Source: DVED01 sp963838375 (GTDB lineage: Bacteria > Cyanobacteriota > Cyanobacteriia > Cyanobacteriales > Geitlerinemataceae). From it: a DNA stretch of 64,000 nucleotides. The DNA lies in NCBI GenBank assembly GCA_963838375.1, contig CAWIQY010000019.1:62001-126000 (forward strand). Direction: 5' to 3'. The notes beneath the pieces were generated by a model. It had not been told where the DNA came from and did not search any database. It saw only the letters and a program-made list of their open reading frames with translations. Shown in pieces: positions 26,854 through 36,172 of this stretch (positions within the stretch are counted from its first letter, which is position 1; each line of letters opens with the position of its first letter). Position numbers and translations under genes: made by a program.

Positions 26854-29800
26854 TTAGACGATCGTCGCGCCAACGGTATTATACCCAGCACCAAAAGCGT
26901 AGCTAAAGGTTTGAGTATACGTCACTTGCTCGATCGATTGAACGCTGTAGTAAGAAACGATCGACTGGGAAATTGTGGCATCGGTTCGCAATGCATCTAA
27001 GTCGATCGTGCCAGAAGGATTGTACCCGGCTTCTAATCCCACAGAGAACATATATTCGAGGGTTTGCTGATAGCTAATCTGAGTAATATCTGTGGCTTGA
27101 TAGTATTGCAACATGGCTTGTGCCGATGCAGAACTGGCATTACGATAGGCTTCCAAATCGATGAGTTGTGAGGTATTTTGACCTTTGGCTAAACCTTCTC
27201 CGGTGATATAATCGAAGAGTTCAGCATTCTCAAGTTGACCGTTACTATTAATGTCGATCGTTTGTTGGTTGGCTGCCAAATCGCTAGCGTAAGTTTGGCG
27301 ATACCACTCGAGATCGACGGCTTTGGAAACGTTTACGCCTTGGACTAAACCTCCGTTTAAAAGGTAATCGATCGTCTGTTCGTTGTCTACGTTATAAACA
27401 TTTTCAGAACGATAATTGGCAAGAAGTTCGTCGCTGAAATACTGGCGGTAGTAGTTAATATCTACTAATCCTGTCAGTTCCAGTCCCAATTCCAGTCCGG
27501 TTTCTAAGGCGAATTCGCGAATTTCGGTCGCGGAAAGACTGGCAACGGCTTCGAGATCGATCTTGAAGGCTTGAGCAATTTCGTCGCGATATTGTTCGAC
27601 ATAGCCATCGATATCGATCGCAGAGAATTGGAAATCGGATTCTAATCCGACTTGGTAAGCATGATCGAGGATTTGAGTCTCGGTAATTTGCTCGATCGAA
27701 ATTCCAAATGCAGTCGTCAATTGTGTTTGATAGGTTCGACGATAGTATTCATAATCGATTTCCTGGGACAATCCGCCGAATACAAAGTCTACTACCAATT
27801 CATTACTTAATTCAGTAATGGTATTAACTTGATAATGTGCGACGAGTTCGGCTTCGTAGGTGAGGCGTAGATACTCGACATTGACGAATTCTAATACATC
27901 GATGTCTTTTGTCCATCCTTTACTAAAGAGAAATTGGAGAATATCTTTATCACTGAGTTTGGAGATATCGACATCTGCATCGCTTCCCGTGTCATCTGTG
28001 GAATTGTCTGGGTTGTCGCTACCCATGCCAGATTTGCCAGAGTCTGTCTGAGATTTCCCAGAATCGCTTCCCATGCCAGAGTCTGTCTGAGATTTCCCGG
28101 AATCGCTTCCCATGCCAGAGTCTGTCTGAGATTTCCCAGAATCGCTTCCCATGCCAGATTTGCCGGAATCACCTCCCATGCTAGACTTACCAGAGTCTCC
28201 CGGTTTTTGGGATTTCCCGTAAACACACTCGAAAATTTCTTCGGCGTATTTTTTCCGATAGGCTTCAATATCGATCGCTGTAACCTTTGTTTCTTCTACC
28301 TCTAAAATGGCTTTAAATTCGCTACTGTAGGCAATTTGTACGAGTTGTTCTGCGGTGAGATTGGCGCTGGTATCGACGCTGATTCCCAAACTGGTAAACA
28401 AGCTGTTGCGTTGTTCGAGAGTGAGTTGAGAAACCTCATAATGGACGTATTCCAGATCGATTTTTTCAAACTCTGCGGAGAACCACTGAAAAACTTGAGT
28501 ATTGTTGAGGCTGGCAACGACTTCGGTACTAATATTATAGTAACTGGCGATCGCGGCTGCATAGGTAGAACGGATATAAATCACATCCACTAACCCTTCA
28601 AAACTTAAGCCTTGTTCGACACCGGCGCCAAAAATAAACTCGCGAATCTTGTCGATTTCCAATTCGCTGACTTCATCGATACTGACTTGGAAGAAGGTAG
28701 CAATTTGCGCTTGATATTGTTGGATATAGGTATCAAAATCGATCGCCGATAGCTTGAATCCAGCAGCTAAACCAACTTGATACACGTAGTCGAGGATTTG
28801 TTCGTCGGTAATTTGTTCGACGGAAATGTTGAAGGCTGAGGTGAGTTGCGCGGCGTAGACGTGGCGGTAGTAACTGTAATCGATTTTCTCGGAGACACTA
28901 CCGAACAAGTAGTCTAATACCAAATTGTCACTAATTTCGGTAACGCTGGTGACTTTGTAGTGGCGTGTCAGTTCAACGGAGAATAACTGGCGAACTTCAG
29001 AGATTTCGACAAATTCGATCGGATTGATACCGATTTTTAATCCTTCGCCGAACATGAATTCGACAATTTCCTTGTCGCTGAGTTCGGAAAGTGGCAAGTT
29101 GTCGAGATTGCCATTTTTACCGCTGCCGGGATTTCCAATTCCCGAATTCCCAGAACCCGACTGCTGAGAATTGCCTGTATTTAAACTGTTTCCTCCTGAA
29201 TTGTTGTTGCCAGATGTTTGAGAGTTCCCAGATTGTCCGTTATCTGTCGGATTGGAGGATGGTGGGGTGGTACTGCCGTAATAGAATAGCGACAATTGCG
29301 CGGCGTATTGAATTCGATATCCTTCGATATTAAATGCCGACAGTTTTTTGTTCGCATCCCAAGCTTCGCTAAACACGTAGGTTTTGAGTTGGGTACTGTC
29401 GAGATTAGCAACGAGGATACCGTCAGCCGTCAAAACATTTCCATACAGCGTTTTATAATACTGTTCGTCGATGAAAGGTGCTGCATCACCGAATACGAAA
29501 TCGATAATTTCTCGATCGCTAAAAGTTTCGCCAAATCGATAACTCAATGCGGCGGTGTAGGTTTTTCGGTAATAGGCGATATCGACGTAAGCGGTGAGAT
29601 CGATTCCCTGTTCGATCCCTTCATTCACCATGAAGTCTACAACTTGCTGTTGCTTGAGTTGTGTGACGCTTTGAACTTGATAAAAAGTGGTGAGTTGTGC
29701 GGCAAATTGAACTTGATAGGCTTCAATATTAAACGCGGAAAGTCGGATTCCAGTGTTTGCGCCTTCCCCAAAGGCGTAAGTTTTGACTTGTTCGTCGCTG

Positions 29801-30498
29801 AGTTCTGCAACTGAAAAACCATAAAAGGCTTCCAGTTGTTGTGCGTATTGAATGCGAATGTATTTGATATCGACAAAAAGTGCCTTGTCAGCAGCGATCG
29901 ACTCAATGGTTTGGCTGTCGTCAATTTCTGCTGAACTTTGGACGTTGAAAAAGCTACCGATGTCTTGTTTATAGTCAGCTTGAAAGGCAGTCCGATTCAG
30001 AATTGGACTGATAAAAGAGGTGAACGATCGACCTTCAAAAGCACCAAATTGGAAAAAATGTCCGATCGCGGTGAACTCGTTGTTCTCAACGGCTGCTTTA
30101 ACGTCTAAATTGAGGTTGAGATAAACAACAGGGTTGAATAAAGCATTGGGTTGGCGATTTTCCTGGATGCCAAATTGGAAAAAATGCAGGGTGGCGGTGG
30201 TTTCTCCCCGCGCAACTAACTCTCTTACGTCCGAATATTGTTTAAAGTAAAAATCCCGATCGAACAAGCGACTGAATTGACGATTTTCTTTCGCGCCATG
30301 CTTGACAAAATGCTCGATCGCTGTTGTTTCTTTGCGCTCTACTGCTGCGGCAACATCGGGATTGAGTTCCAGATATTCTCGATCGTTAAAACAACCGGAT
30401 TTTTTAACTTGTTTGTAGAGATCTTTCTTTCCCGATCCAGAGAACTTCTCTTTTCGGCTCGATTTAAACCCGGAAAAACTTTTAGATGAATTTGTCAT
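26854..30498 (-). CDS. Giant repeat protein, function unknown
   Basis: A 1214-residue acidic protein with no signal peptide I can see. Residues about 35-165 hold three NPDV-type repeats (YLELNPDVAAAVERKETTAI then HFVKHGAKENR). The rest consists of many repeats of about 45-60 residues built on IDxxYYRxxYxAQLxxFY, then a hydrophobic turn, then DEQxxDYxFxxGLxxG. Two low-complexity linkers interrupt it: a Gly/Asn/Ser stretch near residues 415-465, and SDSGKSQTDSGMG repeats near 770-825. The NPDV part resembles repeats seen in cyanobacterial surface proteins. Charged, regularly spaced repeats could form a fibrous or calcium-binding structure. Not assigned to a named family. It is monocistronic with a long leader. 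Confidence 0.75.
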   Translation of the reverse strand: MTNSSKSFSGFKSSRKEKFSGSGKKDLYKQVKKSGCFNDREYLELNPDVAAAVERKETTAIEHFVKHGAKENRQFSRLFDRDFYFKQYSDVRELVARGETTATLHFFQFGIQENRQPNALFNPVVYLNLNLDVKAAVENNEFTAIGHFFQFGAFEGRSFTSFISPILNRTAFQADYKQDIGSFFNVQSSAEIDDSQTIESIAADKALFVDIKYIRIQYAQQLEAFYGFSVAELSDEQVKTYAFGEGANTGIRLSAFNIEAYQVQFAAQLTTFYQVQSVTQLKQQQVVDFMVNEGIEQGIDLTAYVDIAYYRKTYTAALSYRFGETFSDREIIDFVFGDAAPFIDEQYYKTLYGNVLTADGILVANLDSTQLKTYVFSEAWDANKKLSAFNIEGYRIQYAAQLSLFYYGSTTPPSSNPTDNGQSGNSQTSGNNNSGGNSLNTGNSQQSGSGNSGIGNPGSGKNGNLDNLPLSELSDKEIVEFMFGEGLKIGINPIEFVEISEVRQLFSVELTRHYKVTSVTEISDNLVLDYLFGSVSEKIDYSYYRHVYAAQLTSAFNISVEQITDEQILDYVYQVGLAAGFKLSAIDFDTYIQQYQAQIATFFQVSIDEVSELEIDKIREFIFGAGVEQGLSFEGLVDVIYIRSTYAAAIASYYNISTEVVASLNNTQVFQWFSAEFEKIDLEYVHYEVSQLTLEQRNSLFTSLGISVDTSANLTAEQLVQIAYSSEFKAILEVEETKVTAIDIEAYRKKYAEEIFECVYGKSQKPGDSGKSSMGGDSGKSGMGSDSGKSQTDSGMGSDSGKSQTDSGMGSDSGKSQTDSGKSGMGSDNPDNSTDDTGSDADVDISKLSDKDILQFLFSKGWTKDIDVLEFVNVEYLRLTYEAELVAHYQVNTITELSNELVVDFVFGGLSQEIDYEYYRRTYQTQLTTAFGISIEQITETQILDHAYQVGLESDFQFSAIDIDGYVEQYRDEIAQAFKIDLEAVASLSATEIREFALETGLELGLELTGLVDINYYRQYFSDELLANYRSENVYNVDNEQTIDYLLNGGLVQGVNVSKAVDLEWYRQTYASDLAANQQTIDINSNGQLENAELFDYITGEGLAKGQNTSQLIDLEAYRNASSASAQAMLQYYQATDITQISYQQTLEYMFSVGLEAGYNPSGTIDLDALRTDATISQSIVSYYSVQSIEQVTYTQTFSYAFGAGYNTVGATIV
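28015..28180. repeat. Tandem DNA repeats of about 42 bp in the giant repeat gene
   Basis: CCAGAGTCTGTCTGAGATTT and CGCTTCCCATGCCAGA recur three times in tandem with small changes, encoding the SDSGKSQTDSGMG linker. Length variation between strains is likely. Confidence 0.85.
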
Positions 30499-31126
30499 GA
30501 TGGACTTCCTGAATAACAGAATACACTTACAGCGAGATATCGCCGAAACGAGTGAACAAGAAATATCTCTTCTTGTTGCTATGGTATGCGCTATTTTTTG
30601 AGATTGCCACAGATATTCTTGTTGAAAAAAAGTGTTAGCGCCAACTTTTTTCTCGTTGAGTTGTAGAGCAGTAGACTCAGTAATTTCTCGGAAAGTTTCC
30701 GGAAGATTACTGATATTTTATGCTGAGTTTTTAACGAAAAACTGAGACTTCTATTGCAGAAAACTGCAAATAGTATGGGCTATTTGTAAAAAACTTCTCG
30801 TTGGTTAAGGAAGATCTCAAGGTCGGATTTGATATCCAAAAAACATATAACTACAGCGGTTCCCATCGATCCAATCCGCGATCGAATCCCCTGTATTTTT
30901 CGGATTGTAGGGGACTGACAATTGTGCAATCGCTTCAGAATACGACGTGTTACCCGAGTGTCGATCGAATTGTGAAAACCTGTATATATTCGTAGAGCAA
31001 TTGAGAGATTTACACGATCTTTATCTAAATGCGGATACTCTTTATCAAGAATTTATATCACCATCCGTATATTGAACTAGACTAAGTAGTTGAGTAGGTG
31101 GACATTGTTAAACCTAAAATGTCCCT
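30499..31126. other. Long leader and intergenic region of the giant repeat gene
   Basis: About 630 bases, AT-rich, with no supported gene on either strand. It contains the promoter region of the 1214-residue gene. Small open frames here have no family-like features. Confidence 0.5.
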
Positions 31127-31167
31127 AAAAAGAGTCGTCGGGTGAAACGAGCCCCGCGACTTTTTTA
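31127..31167 (-). terminator. Terminator of the O-antigen-ligase-like gene
   Basis: On the minus strand GTCGCGGGG is followed by a 9-base loop and CCCGACGAC, with one bulge, then TCTTTTT. The stem begins at the stop codon (31165-31167). Confidence 0.7.
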
Positions 31168-33702
31168 TTCTCGTTGCAGCGCGGCATTCAATAACGCTTC
31201 GCGCCAAAGCTGCAATGCCCGATCGAGTTCGGGAAAATAGTCCGGCGAGTAGGACAATTGGTCTGCAAAAACACGATCGATGACTGCATTTGTGGAAAGT
31301 TGAGGAAAATCTTCCATCGGCAAACGGTTGAAGTCGCTACCCCAAGGCGTCCAATCCTCATCTAACAGGGGTTTCTCTGCTGTCGAAGAAGAGAGTTTGA
31401 GCCATTCGTCAAAGCTGGGAGACTCGTTCATCGTCACCAAAGAGTGTTGGACAATTTCCGGTGAAACGGTTCCCGGTTGTGCGATCTCCCAGGCTTGCTG
31501 CAAGCGTTTGCGGCGATGTTGGGGATCTAGCCAAGCCTCGATCGCCCATTTTGCCGCCGATGGAGACAACATCCGCAACTCCGTTTCCACCGATTCGGAG
31601 GACTCCAAACTCGCCAGTTGCAGCACCAGCTTACTCACCGCACTACCGTTCTCCTGCCAATCTTCTCGCGCCCCTTTGTAGTTCCCCATCCACCATCGCA
31701 GTTCGCCTCTATTTTGGTGCAGATAGGTATTAAAAGGTTCTGCTTGAGGATGGTTTAGCAATAAAAGTTCGTACTTTTCCTCCAGACGATCGTTCACCCT
31801 TTCCAACAAGGGTTCGAGATCGAGTTGCATCCAAAGCGGGCGAGTGAAAAACGACGGATCGCGGAGAATTTCTAAGGCAAACGCTTCGATCGCCAATTCC
31901 GTTCGATCGGTCGCCAGTAACGCGCGTCCCAACCCATAAAAAACACCCCGTTGCGCGGGAATGAGTTGTGCCGATCGTCCGAAGGCTTTTGCCGCAGACA
32001 GGGGGTCAGTTTTCAACATCAACCATCCCAAGCGATTGTAACCAAAGACTTGGTGTCCGGCAATGGCGATTCCCCTTTGCATCCAGTCGATCGCCGCTTT
32101 GGGAGACTGGGGATCTTGCCAGTGGAGACTACCGGACACCCAACCGACTTGCAACGGGTATTCTGGTTTCCAAGGAACTAGTTGGTACGATCGGGTTAGA
32201 TGGCGGACAAAACTCGCCACATCCGGTTGTGGAGACTTCAACGCCGCAACACCTCGCCCTGCCAGATATCCAGCGTAGTGTACGGGAACCAACCAAACGA
32301 TCGCCGCGCCCAAAAAACCCAATCCAGCCAGGGGAATCAGAACAGAAGGCAAGGAAAAAGAAGAACTTCGCCATCGGCAGGAGAACACCGCTAAATAGAT
32401 CGCCAGGGTTCCGGCGATCGCTGGGAAGTGCAGTGAATAGTTGAAAAAACTGACCGTTGCATAAGCGAGAACTCCCCCGTAGAGGAACACAGGCAACAGA
32501 CGTTCCCGTCGCCCCTCAATATCCGTCGAGGAAACGGGTTCCCCAGTGCGCGAAAGCACCCCCAACGATCGAAACCCGTGATAACCGAAAAGACCGATCG
32601 CCGCTATTGCCACCATCGCCCCACCCAGCCCCAATTCCACCCACACTTGCAACGGCGTATGGTGCAGTTGCCCCACCCACTGGGCTTCTCTGCCAGCCCA
32701 AAACGGGCGGTATCGCGGATATAACAACGGCACTCCACCGAGTCCCACCCCCGTCCACAGATGCGATCGCACCATTTGCCATGCTGCTGTTGTCGTCACC
32801 GTTCGGGTAAACTCTTCAGAAGCGATCGCCCTTGCCGCCACAAACAGTAATATTCCCGGTAAGGCAACCAGGGCGACACCTTTCCCACCCAGTCTGGGAA
32901 TGACGATCGTTCCCAAGCCAAAGACACCCAACACCGCCAACCCCAAAAATCCCGCTGGAGAATGGGTCGTATATAAATCTGCTAAACCCAACACCATGCC
33001 ACCGCCCCACAGCCGACGCCGCCAACCCCGATCGACGATCGCCAGTCCCAGTAACAGGGGCAACGCCAGCATCAAATAGGCTGCCAGCGCCTCCGGATTG
33101 CCCATCGGCAGCCCGTTATCGCCGATGGCGATCCCCACCTCCAAACCCAACTTTCGCCCAGCTTCAGCACGCTGCCACGCCGGTAAAACCCTTTGTATCC
33201 CCCACCCCACCAGACTACATAGAATGAATCCTAAATTGAGATAACCTTGCCAAACCAACAGTTGGTAACGGTGTTGAGGCGTTTGCAGCCAATGTTTGAG
33301 AGCATATACTGCCGCCACATATCCCCAAGTGGCGATCGTATATTCCAACGCCCAAGGCGGAGACTGGGCAAAGATCGTGGAAATTCCCAAAATGACGAGG
33401 GTTAATAGGGCGATCGTATCCCACCCCCCACCCAGACGAGAAATCCGTCGCTGTCGTAGCAAAATCCCCAACAGCCACAACACCGGACAGAGTAACCCCA
33501 TCTGCCACAACACCCATCGAAATCCCGCCCCGACAACCGTCTCGCCTTGGGGAAAAAGTGTCAAGAGAACGTAGAAACCTGCGGTGAACTTTCCTACCAC
33601 CCCACTGGCAGGAAATCGGGAAGGGGAACTCGTTAAGGGATTTACGGTCACAGTTAGCAAGGGGCAGTTGGCGCGGCGGTTTGATTGTGCCATGCCAGCC
33701 AC
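31165..33702 (-). CDS. O-antigen ligase-like membrane protein with TPR-like C-terminus
   Basis: An 845-residue protein. Residues about 35-470 form ten or more transmembrane helices, with the Wzy_C/O-antigen-ligase signatures YLMLALPLLLGL and, in the large periplasmic loop, GVGLGGVPLLYPRYRPFWAG followed by QLHHTPLQVWVELGLGG. The His and Arg residues in that loop are characteristic of the glycan-transferring family. The soluble C-terminal third (residues 480-845) is helical with TPR-like pairs. The predicted role is joining or polymerising surface polysaccharide. Together with capA and rfbB further along it fits a cell-envelope theme. The first 30 residues are not hydrophobic, so a later start is possible. 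Confidence 0.8.
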   Translation of the reverse strand: MAGMAQSNRRANCPLLTVTVNPLTSSPSRFPASGVVGKFTAGFYVLLTLFPQGETVVGAGFRWVLWQMGLLCPVLWLLGILLRQRRISRLGGGWDTIALLTLVILGISTIFAQSPPWALEYTIATWGYVAAVYALKHWLQTPQHRYQLLVWQGYLNLGFILCSLVGWGIQRVLPAWQRAEAGRKLGLEVGIAIGDNGLPMGNPEALAAYLMLALPLLLGLAIVDRGWRRRLWGGGMVLGLADLYTTHSPAGFLGLAVLGVFGLGTIVIPRLGGKGVALVALPGILLFVAARAIASEEFTRTVTTTAAWQMVRSHLWTGVGLGGVPLLYPRYRPFWAGREAQWVGQLHHTPLQVWVELGLGGAMVAIAAIGLFGYHGFRSLGVLSRTGEPVSSTDIEGRRERLLPVFLYGGVLAYATVSFFNYSLHFPAIAGTLAIYLAVFSCRWRSSSFSLPSVLIPLAGLGFLGAAIVWLVPVHYAGYLAGRGVAALKSPQPDVASFVRHLTRSYQLVPWKPEYPLQVGWVSGSLHWQDPQSPKAAIDWMQRGIAIAGHQVFGYNRLGWLMLKTDPLSAAKAFGRSAQLIPAQRGVFYGLGRALLATDRTELAIEAFALEILRDPSFFTRPLWMQLDLEPLLERVNDRLEEKYELLLLNHPQAEPFNTYLHQNRGELRWWMGNYKGAREDWQENGSAVSKLVLQLASLESSESVETELRMLSPSAAKWAIEAWLDPQHRRKRLQQAWEIAQPGTVSPEIVQHSLVTMNESPSFDEWLKLSSSTAEKPLLDEDWTPWGSDFNRLPMEDFPQLSTNAVIDRVFADQLSYSPDYFPELDRALQLWREALLNAALQRE

Positions 33703-33793
33703 CCCAAACTCAATCCGGTCACAACGTTTACCAATATTTCCGCTAGAATCTGTTTAATCATTTCCCACCGCGATCTATAAGAAGTTTGAGGTT

Positions 33794-34387
33794 ATGTTGC
33801 CACTGCTGCGTTTGAGATTTTCTCCCCGGCACCGCCGCCGTCTATTCGTTGCTTTCCTCAGCCTGGTTGTCGCTGTGAGCGTGGGGTATCGTACCGCCAG
33901 CGTCGGCGCAACAGAAGCAAGTTCCTTAGGTTACACCAGTTGGAGGGAAGCCTCGTTTCCCGTAGAAGACTTTATCGACTACACCTCTCCCTTTGGCTAT
34001 CGCGGTTCGGAATTTCACTCCGGCTTGGATCTGGCAGCACCAGAAGGCAGCTACATTCGCAGTTGGTGGGGGGGGAAAGTGGTTGCTGTCATCGACGACA
34101 GTCGCTGCGGCACGGGTTTAGTCATCGAGTCCGGCAACTGGGAACACGTTTACTGTCACATGAATGGATATGTCCAAAGCCACAACGGACAGCGATACTT
34201 GATCGATCGTAACGGCGGCATTCAGATTTACGAAGGACAAGATCTACCCACCGCCAGCAGAATTGGGCGCGTCGGCATGACCGGACGCACCACCGGACCC
34301 CACCTGCACTGGGGACTGAAATACGACGGCGATTGGGTCGATCCCGCATTGGTGTTGCGACAGATGTATGCAGAACAGTCTTCTTGA
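33794..34387 (+). CDS. M23 (LytM-type) metallopeptidase
   Basis: A 197-residue exported endopeptidase acting on peptidoglycan cross-links. The N-terminus (RFSPRHRRRLFVAFLSLVVAV) is a signal or anchor helix after a strongly basic lead. The zinc motif is clear: HSGLDLAAPEG supplies the first His and Asp, and GPHLHWGLKYDG supplies the HxH pair. Between them HVYCHMNGY is the third conserved element. The domain is complete, and no LysM or SH3 cell-wall domain is attached. It is divergent from the O-antigen-ligase-like gene, with about 90 bases between. It probably trims the cell wall. Confidence 0.9.
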   Translation: MLPLLRLRFSPRHRRRLFVAFLSLVVAVSVGYRTASVGATEASSLGYTSWREASFPVEDFIDYTSPFGYRGSEFHSGLDLAAPEGSYIRSWWGGKVVAVIDDSRCGTGLVIESGNWEHVYCHMNGYVQSHNGQRYLIDRNGGIQIYEGQDLPTASRIGRVGMTGRTTGPHLHWGLKYDGDWVDPALVLRQMYAEQSS

Positions 34388-34631
34388 ACAGGAGTTCAGG
34401 AGTAAGTGCTGTGCACTCTTCTCGCCTACAGGAGTTCAGAAAGGCGAGAGAATACAAAATTCACAATTCCAGATCTCCTGCATCACGACTAGCCACTCGC
34501 CAATAGCCACAAGCGAATTCTGATTCGCCAAAAGATGAATATTATCTTAAGATTGTTCTAATTACGATCGAGTTCGTTTAGAACCCAAACGTCAGAAACG
34601 TCAGATACAAAACATCACTAGGAGGATACCT

Positions 34632-35712
34632 ATGGCGCTCGTCCCCATGCGACTGCTACTCGACCACGCCGCAGAAAACGGTTACGGAATTCCGGCTTAC
34701 AACGTTAACAACCTCGAGCAAATCCTGGCAATCATGCAGGCGGCTAACGAAACCGATAGCCCGGTGATTTTGCAAGCCTCGCGCGGTGCTCGTTCTTACG
34801 CGGGCGAAAACTTCCTGCGCCACCTGGTTTTAGCAGCCGTTGAAACCTATCCCCACATCCCCGTCGTCATGCACCAAGACCATGGCAACGGTCCGGCAAC
34901 TTGCTACTCCGCCATTCGCAACGGTTTCACCAGCGTGATGATGGATGGTTCCTTGGAAGAAGATGCCAAGACACCCGCCAGCTTTGAATATAACGTCGCT
35001 GTCACCCGCAAAGTGGTGGATGTTGCCCACTCCGTCGGTGCTAGCGTAGAAGGCGAACTGGGCTGCTTGGGTTCCCTCGAAACCATGCAAGGTGACAAGG
35101 AAGATGGTCACGGTGCGGAAGGAAAGCTGACTCGCGAGCAACTGCTGACCGATCCCGATGAAGCCGTCGAATTTGTCGAACGGACTCAAGTCGATGCGTT
35201 AGCGGTCGCCATCGGCACCAGCCACGGCGCGTACAAGTTTACCCGCAAACCCACGGGTGAAATCCTCGCCATCAGCCGCATCGAAGAAATTCACAGCCGT
35301 TTGCCCAACACCCACATCGTCATGCACGGTTCTTCTTCCGTGCCTCAAGAGTGGCTGGATATGATCAACCAGTACGGTGGTAACATTCCTGAAACCTACG
35401 GCGTACCCGTGGAAGAAATCCAAAAAGGCATCAAGAGCGGTGTTCGTAAGGTCAACATCGACACCGACAACCGCTTGGCGATTACGGCTGCATTCCGCGA
35501 AGCCGCCGCTAAAGATCCCTCGAACTTCGATCCCCGCCACTTCCTCAAGCCTTCTATCAAGTATATGAAGCAAGTGTGCCTCCGATCGTTACCAGCAGTT
35601 CTGGACGGCTGGCAATGCTTCCAAAATCAAGCAAGTTTCCCTGGATGAATTTGCTCGCAAGTATTCTAGCGGAGAATTGGATGCTGTCACCAAAAAAACT
35701 GTGACTGCCTAA
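34632..35712 (+). pseudogene. fba: Class II fructose-bisphosphate aldolase, one frameshift near the end
   Basis: This enzyme joins triose phosphates in the Calvin cycle and gluconeogenesis. Reading from ATG 34632 (AGGAGGATACCTATG) gives MALVPMRLLLDHAAENGYGIPAYNVNN, the zinc-site motif VVMHQDHGNG, and VEGELGCLGSLE. MHGSSSVPQEW and KVNIDTDNRLAITAA follow. After YMKQVC an extra C at about 35579 shifts the frame; removing it restores SDRYQQFWTAGNASK and a tail ending VTKKTVTA to TAA at 35710. The corrected protein is 359 residues, the normal class II length. Since this is a central enzyme, a sequence error is the likelier cause, unless another aldolase substitutes. Confidence 0.93.
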
Positions 35713-35765
35713 CTTCGGTTTTACGTGAGGCTCAGTTTCAGCCTCACTCATTAGTCGGTTTTTTG

Positions 35766-35791
35766 GGTAGCTTTCGAGCTACCTTTTTTTT
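35766..35791 (+). terminator. Terminator after fba
   Basis: GGTAGCT (35766-35772) pairs with AGCTACC (35777-35783) around TTCG, followed by eight T. Confidence 0.9.
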
Positions 35792-35862
35792 GCCTGCTTT
35801 ACTGGTGATTCTCAAATGGGATTCGTTTTGCTGTTAGGTGCGGCAGCGAAGGCTTGACACCA

Positions 35863-36120
35863 TTAGCAATTACTAATCAACCATCGAAAATCAATACTTC
35901 TGTTTGAACTCGTACTGAGCTTAGATAATGTTCCTCCCGGTTGACAAGGTTTAGGATGGAAGTCACAGGGATTGGCTTCTTTAGTTTCGATCGAAATGGG
36001 GGAAAGCTTTGGAGTTGTGAAATCTTGAAACTTGGCATTTTCCCGATCTGGCGATTTGACGATCGATGAAAGTGCCAAAAAGATAGAGAGACTCAGAAAA
36101 GAGTTGGATAGTAAACGCAT
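35863..36120 (-). CDS. Small secreted Cys-containing protein downstream of an ABC exporter
   Basis: An 85-residue ORF starting at ATG 36120, with GGAGG at 36128-36132 and a 7-base spacer, an unusually good ribosome site for this genome. Residues 1-20 (MRLLSNSFLSLSIFLALSSI) form a Sec-type signal. The mature part is basic and holds three Cys: NPCDFHPKPCQPGG and the final residue. No family was recognised. It begins 53 bases after the stop of an ABC exporter on the same strand, suggesting one transcript. It could be a small exported peptide or a cell-wall factor; there is no direct evidence for either. Confidence 0.6.
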   Translation of the reverse strand: MRLLSNSFLSLSIFLALSSIVKSPDRENAKFQDFTTPKLSPISIETKEANPCDFHPKPCQPGGTLSKLSTSSNRSIDFRWLISNC

Positions 36121-36172
36121 CAAACTGCCTCCAAATTCTGTAAACATGAGAGATTGATCGAAGATCGAAGTG

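Noticed and set aside
28015..28180. Regularly spaced repeats considered as a CRISPR array
   Set aside because: The units are tandem and in frame with coding sequence, with no unique spacers and no cas genes.
27934..28305. Repetitive plus-strand frame opposite the giant repeat gene (CLRFPRIASHARV units)
   Set aside because: Its repeats simply mirror the 42-bp tandem repeats of the minus-strand gene.
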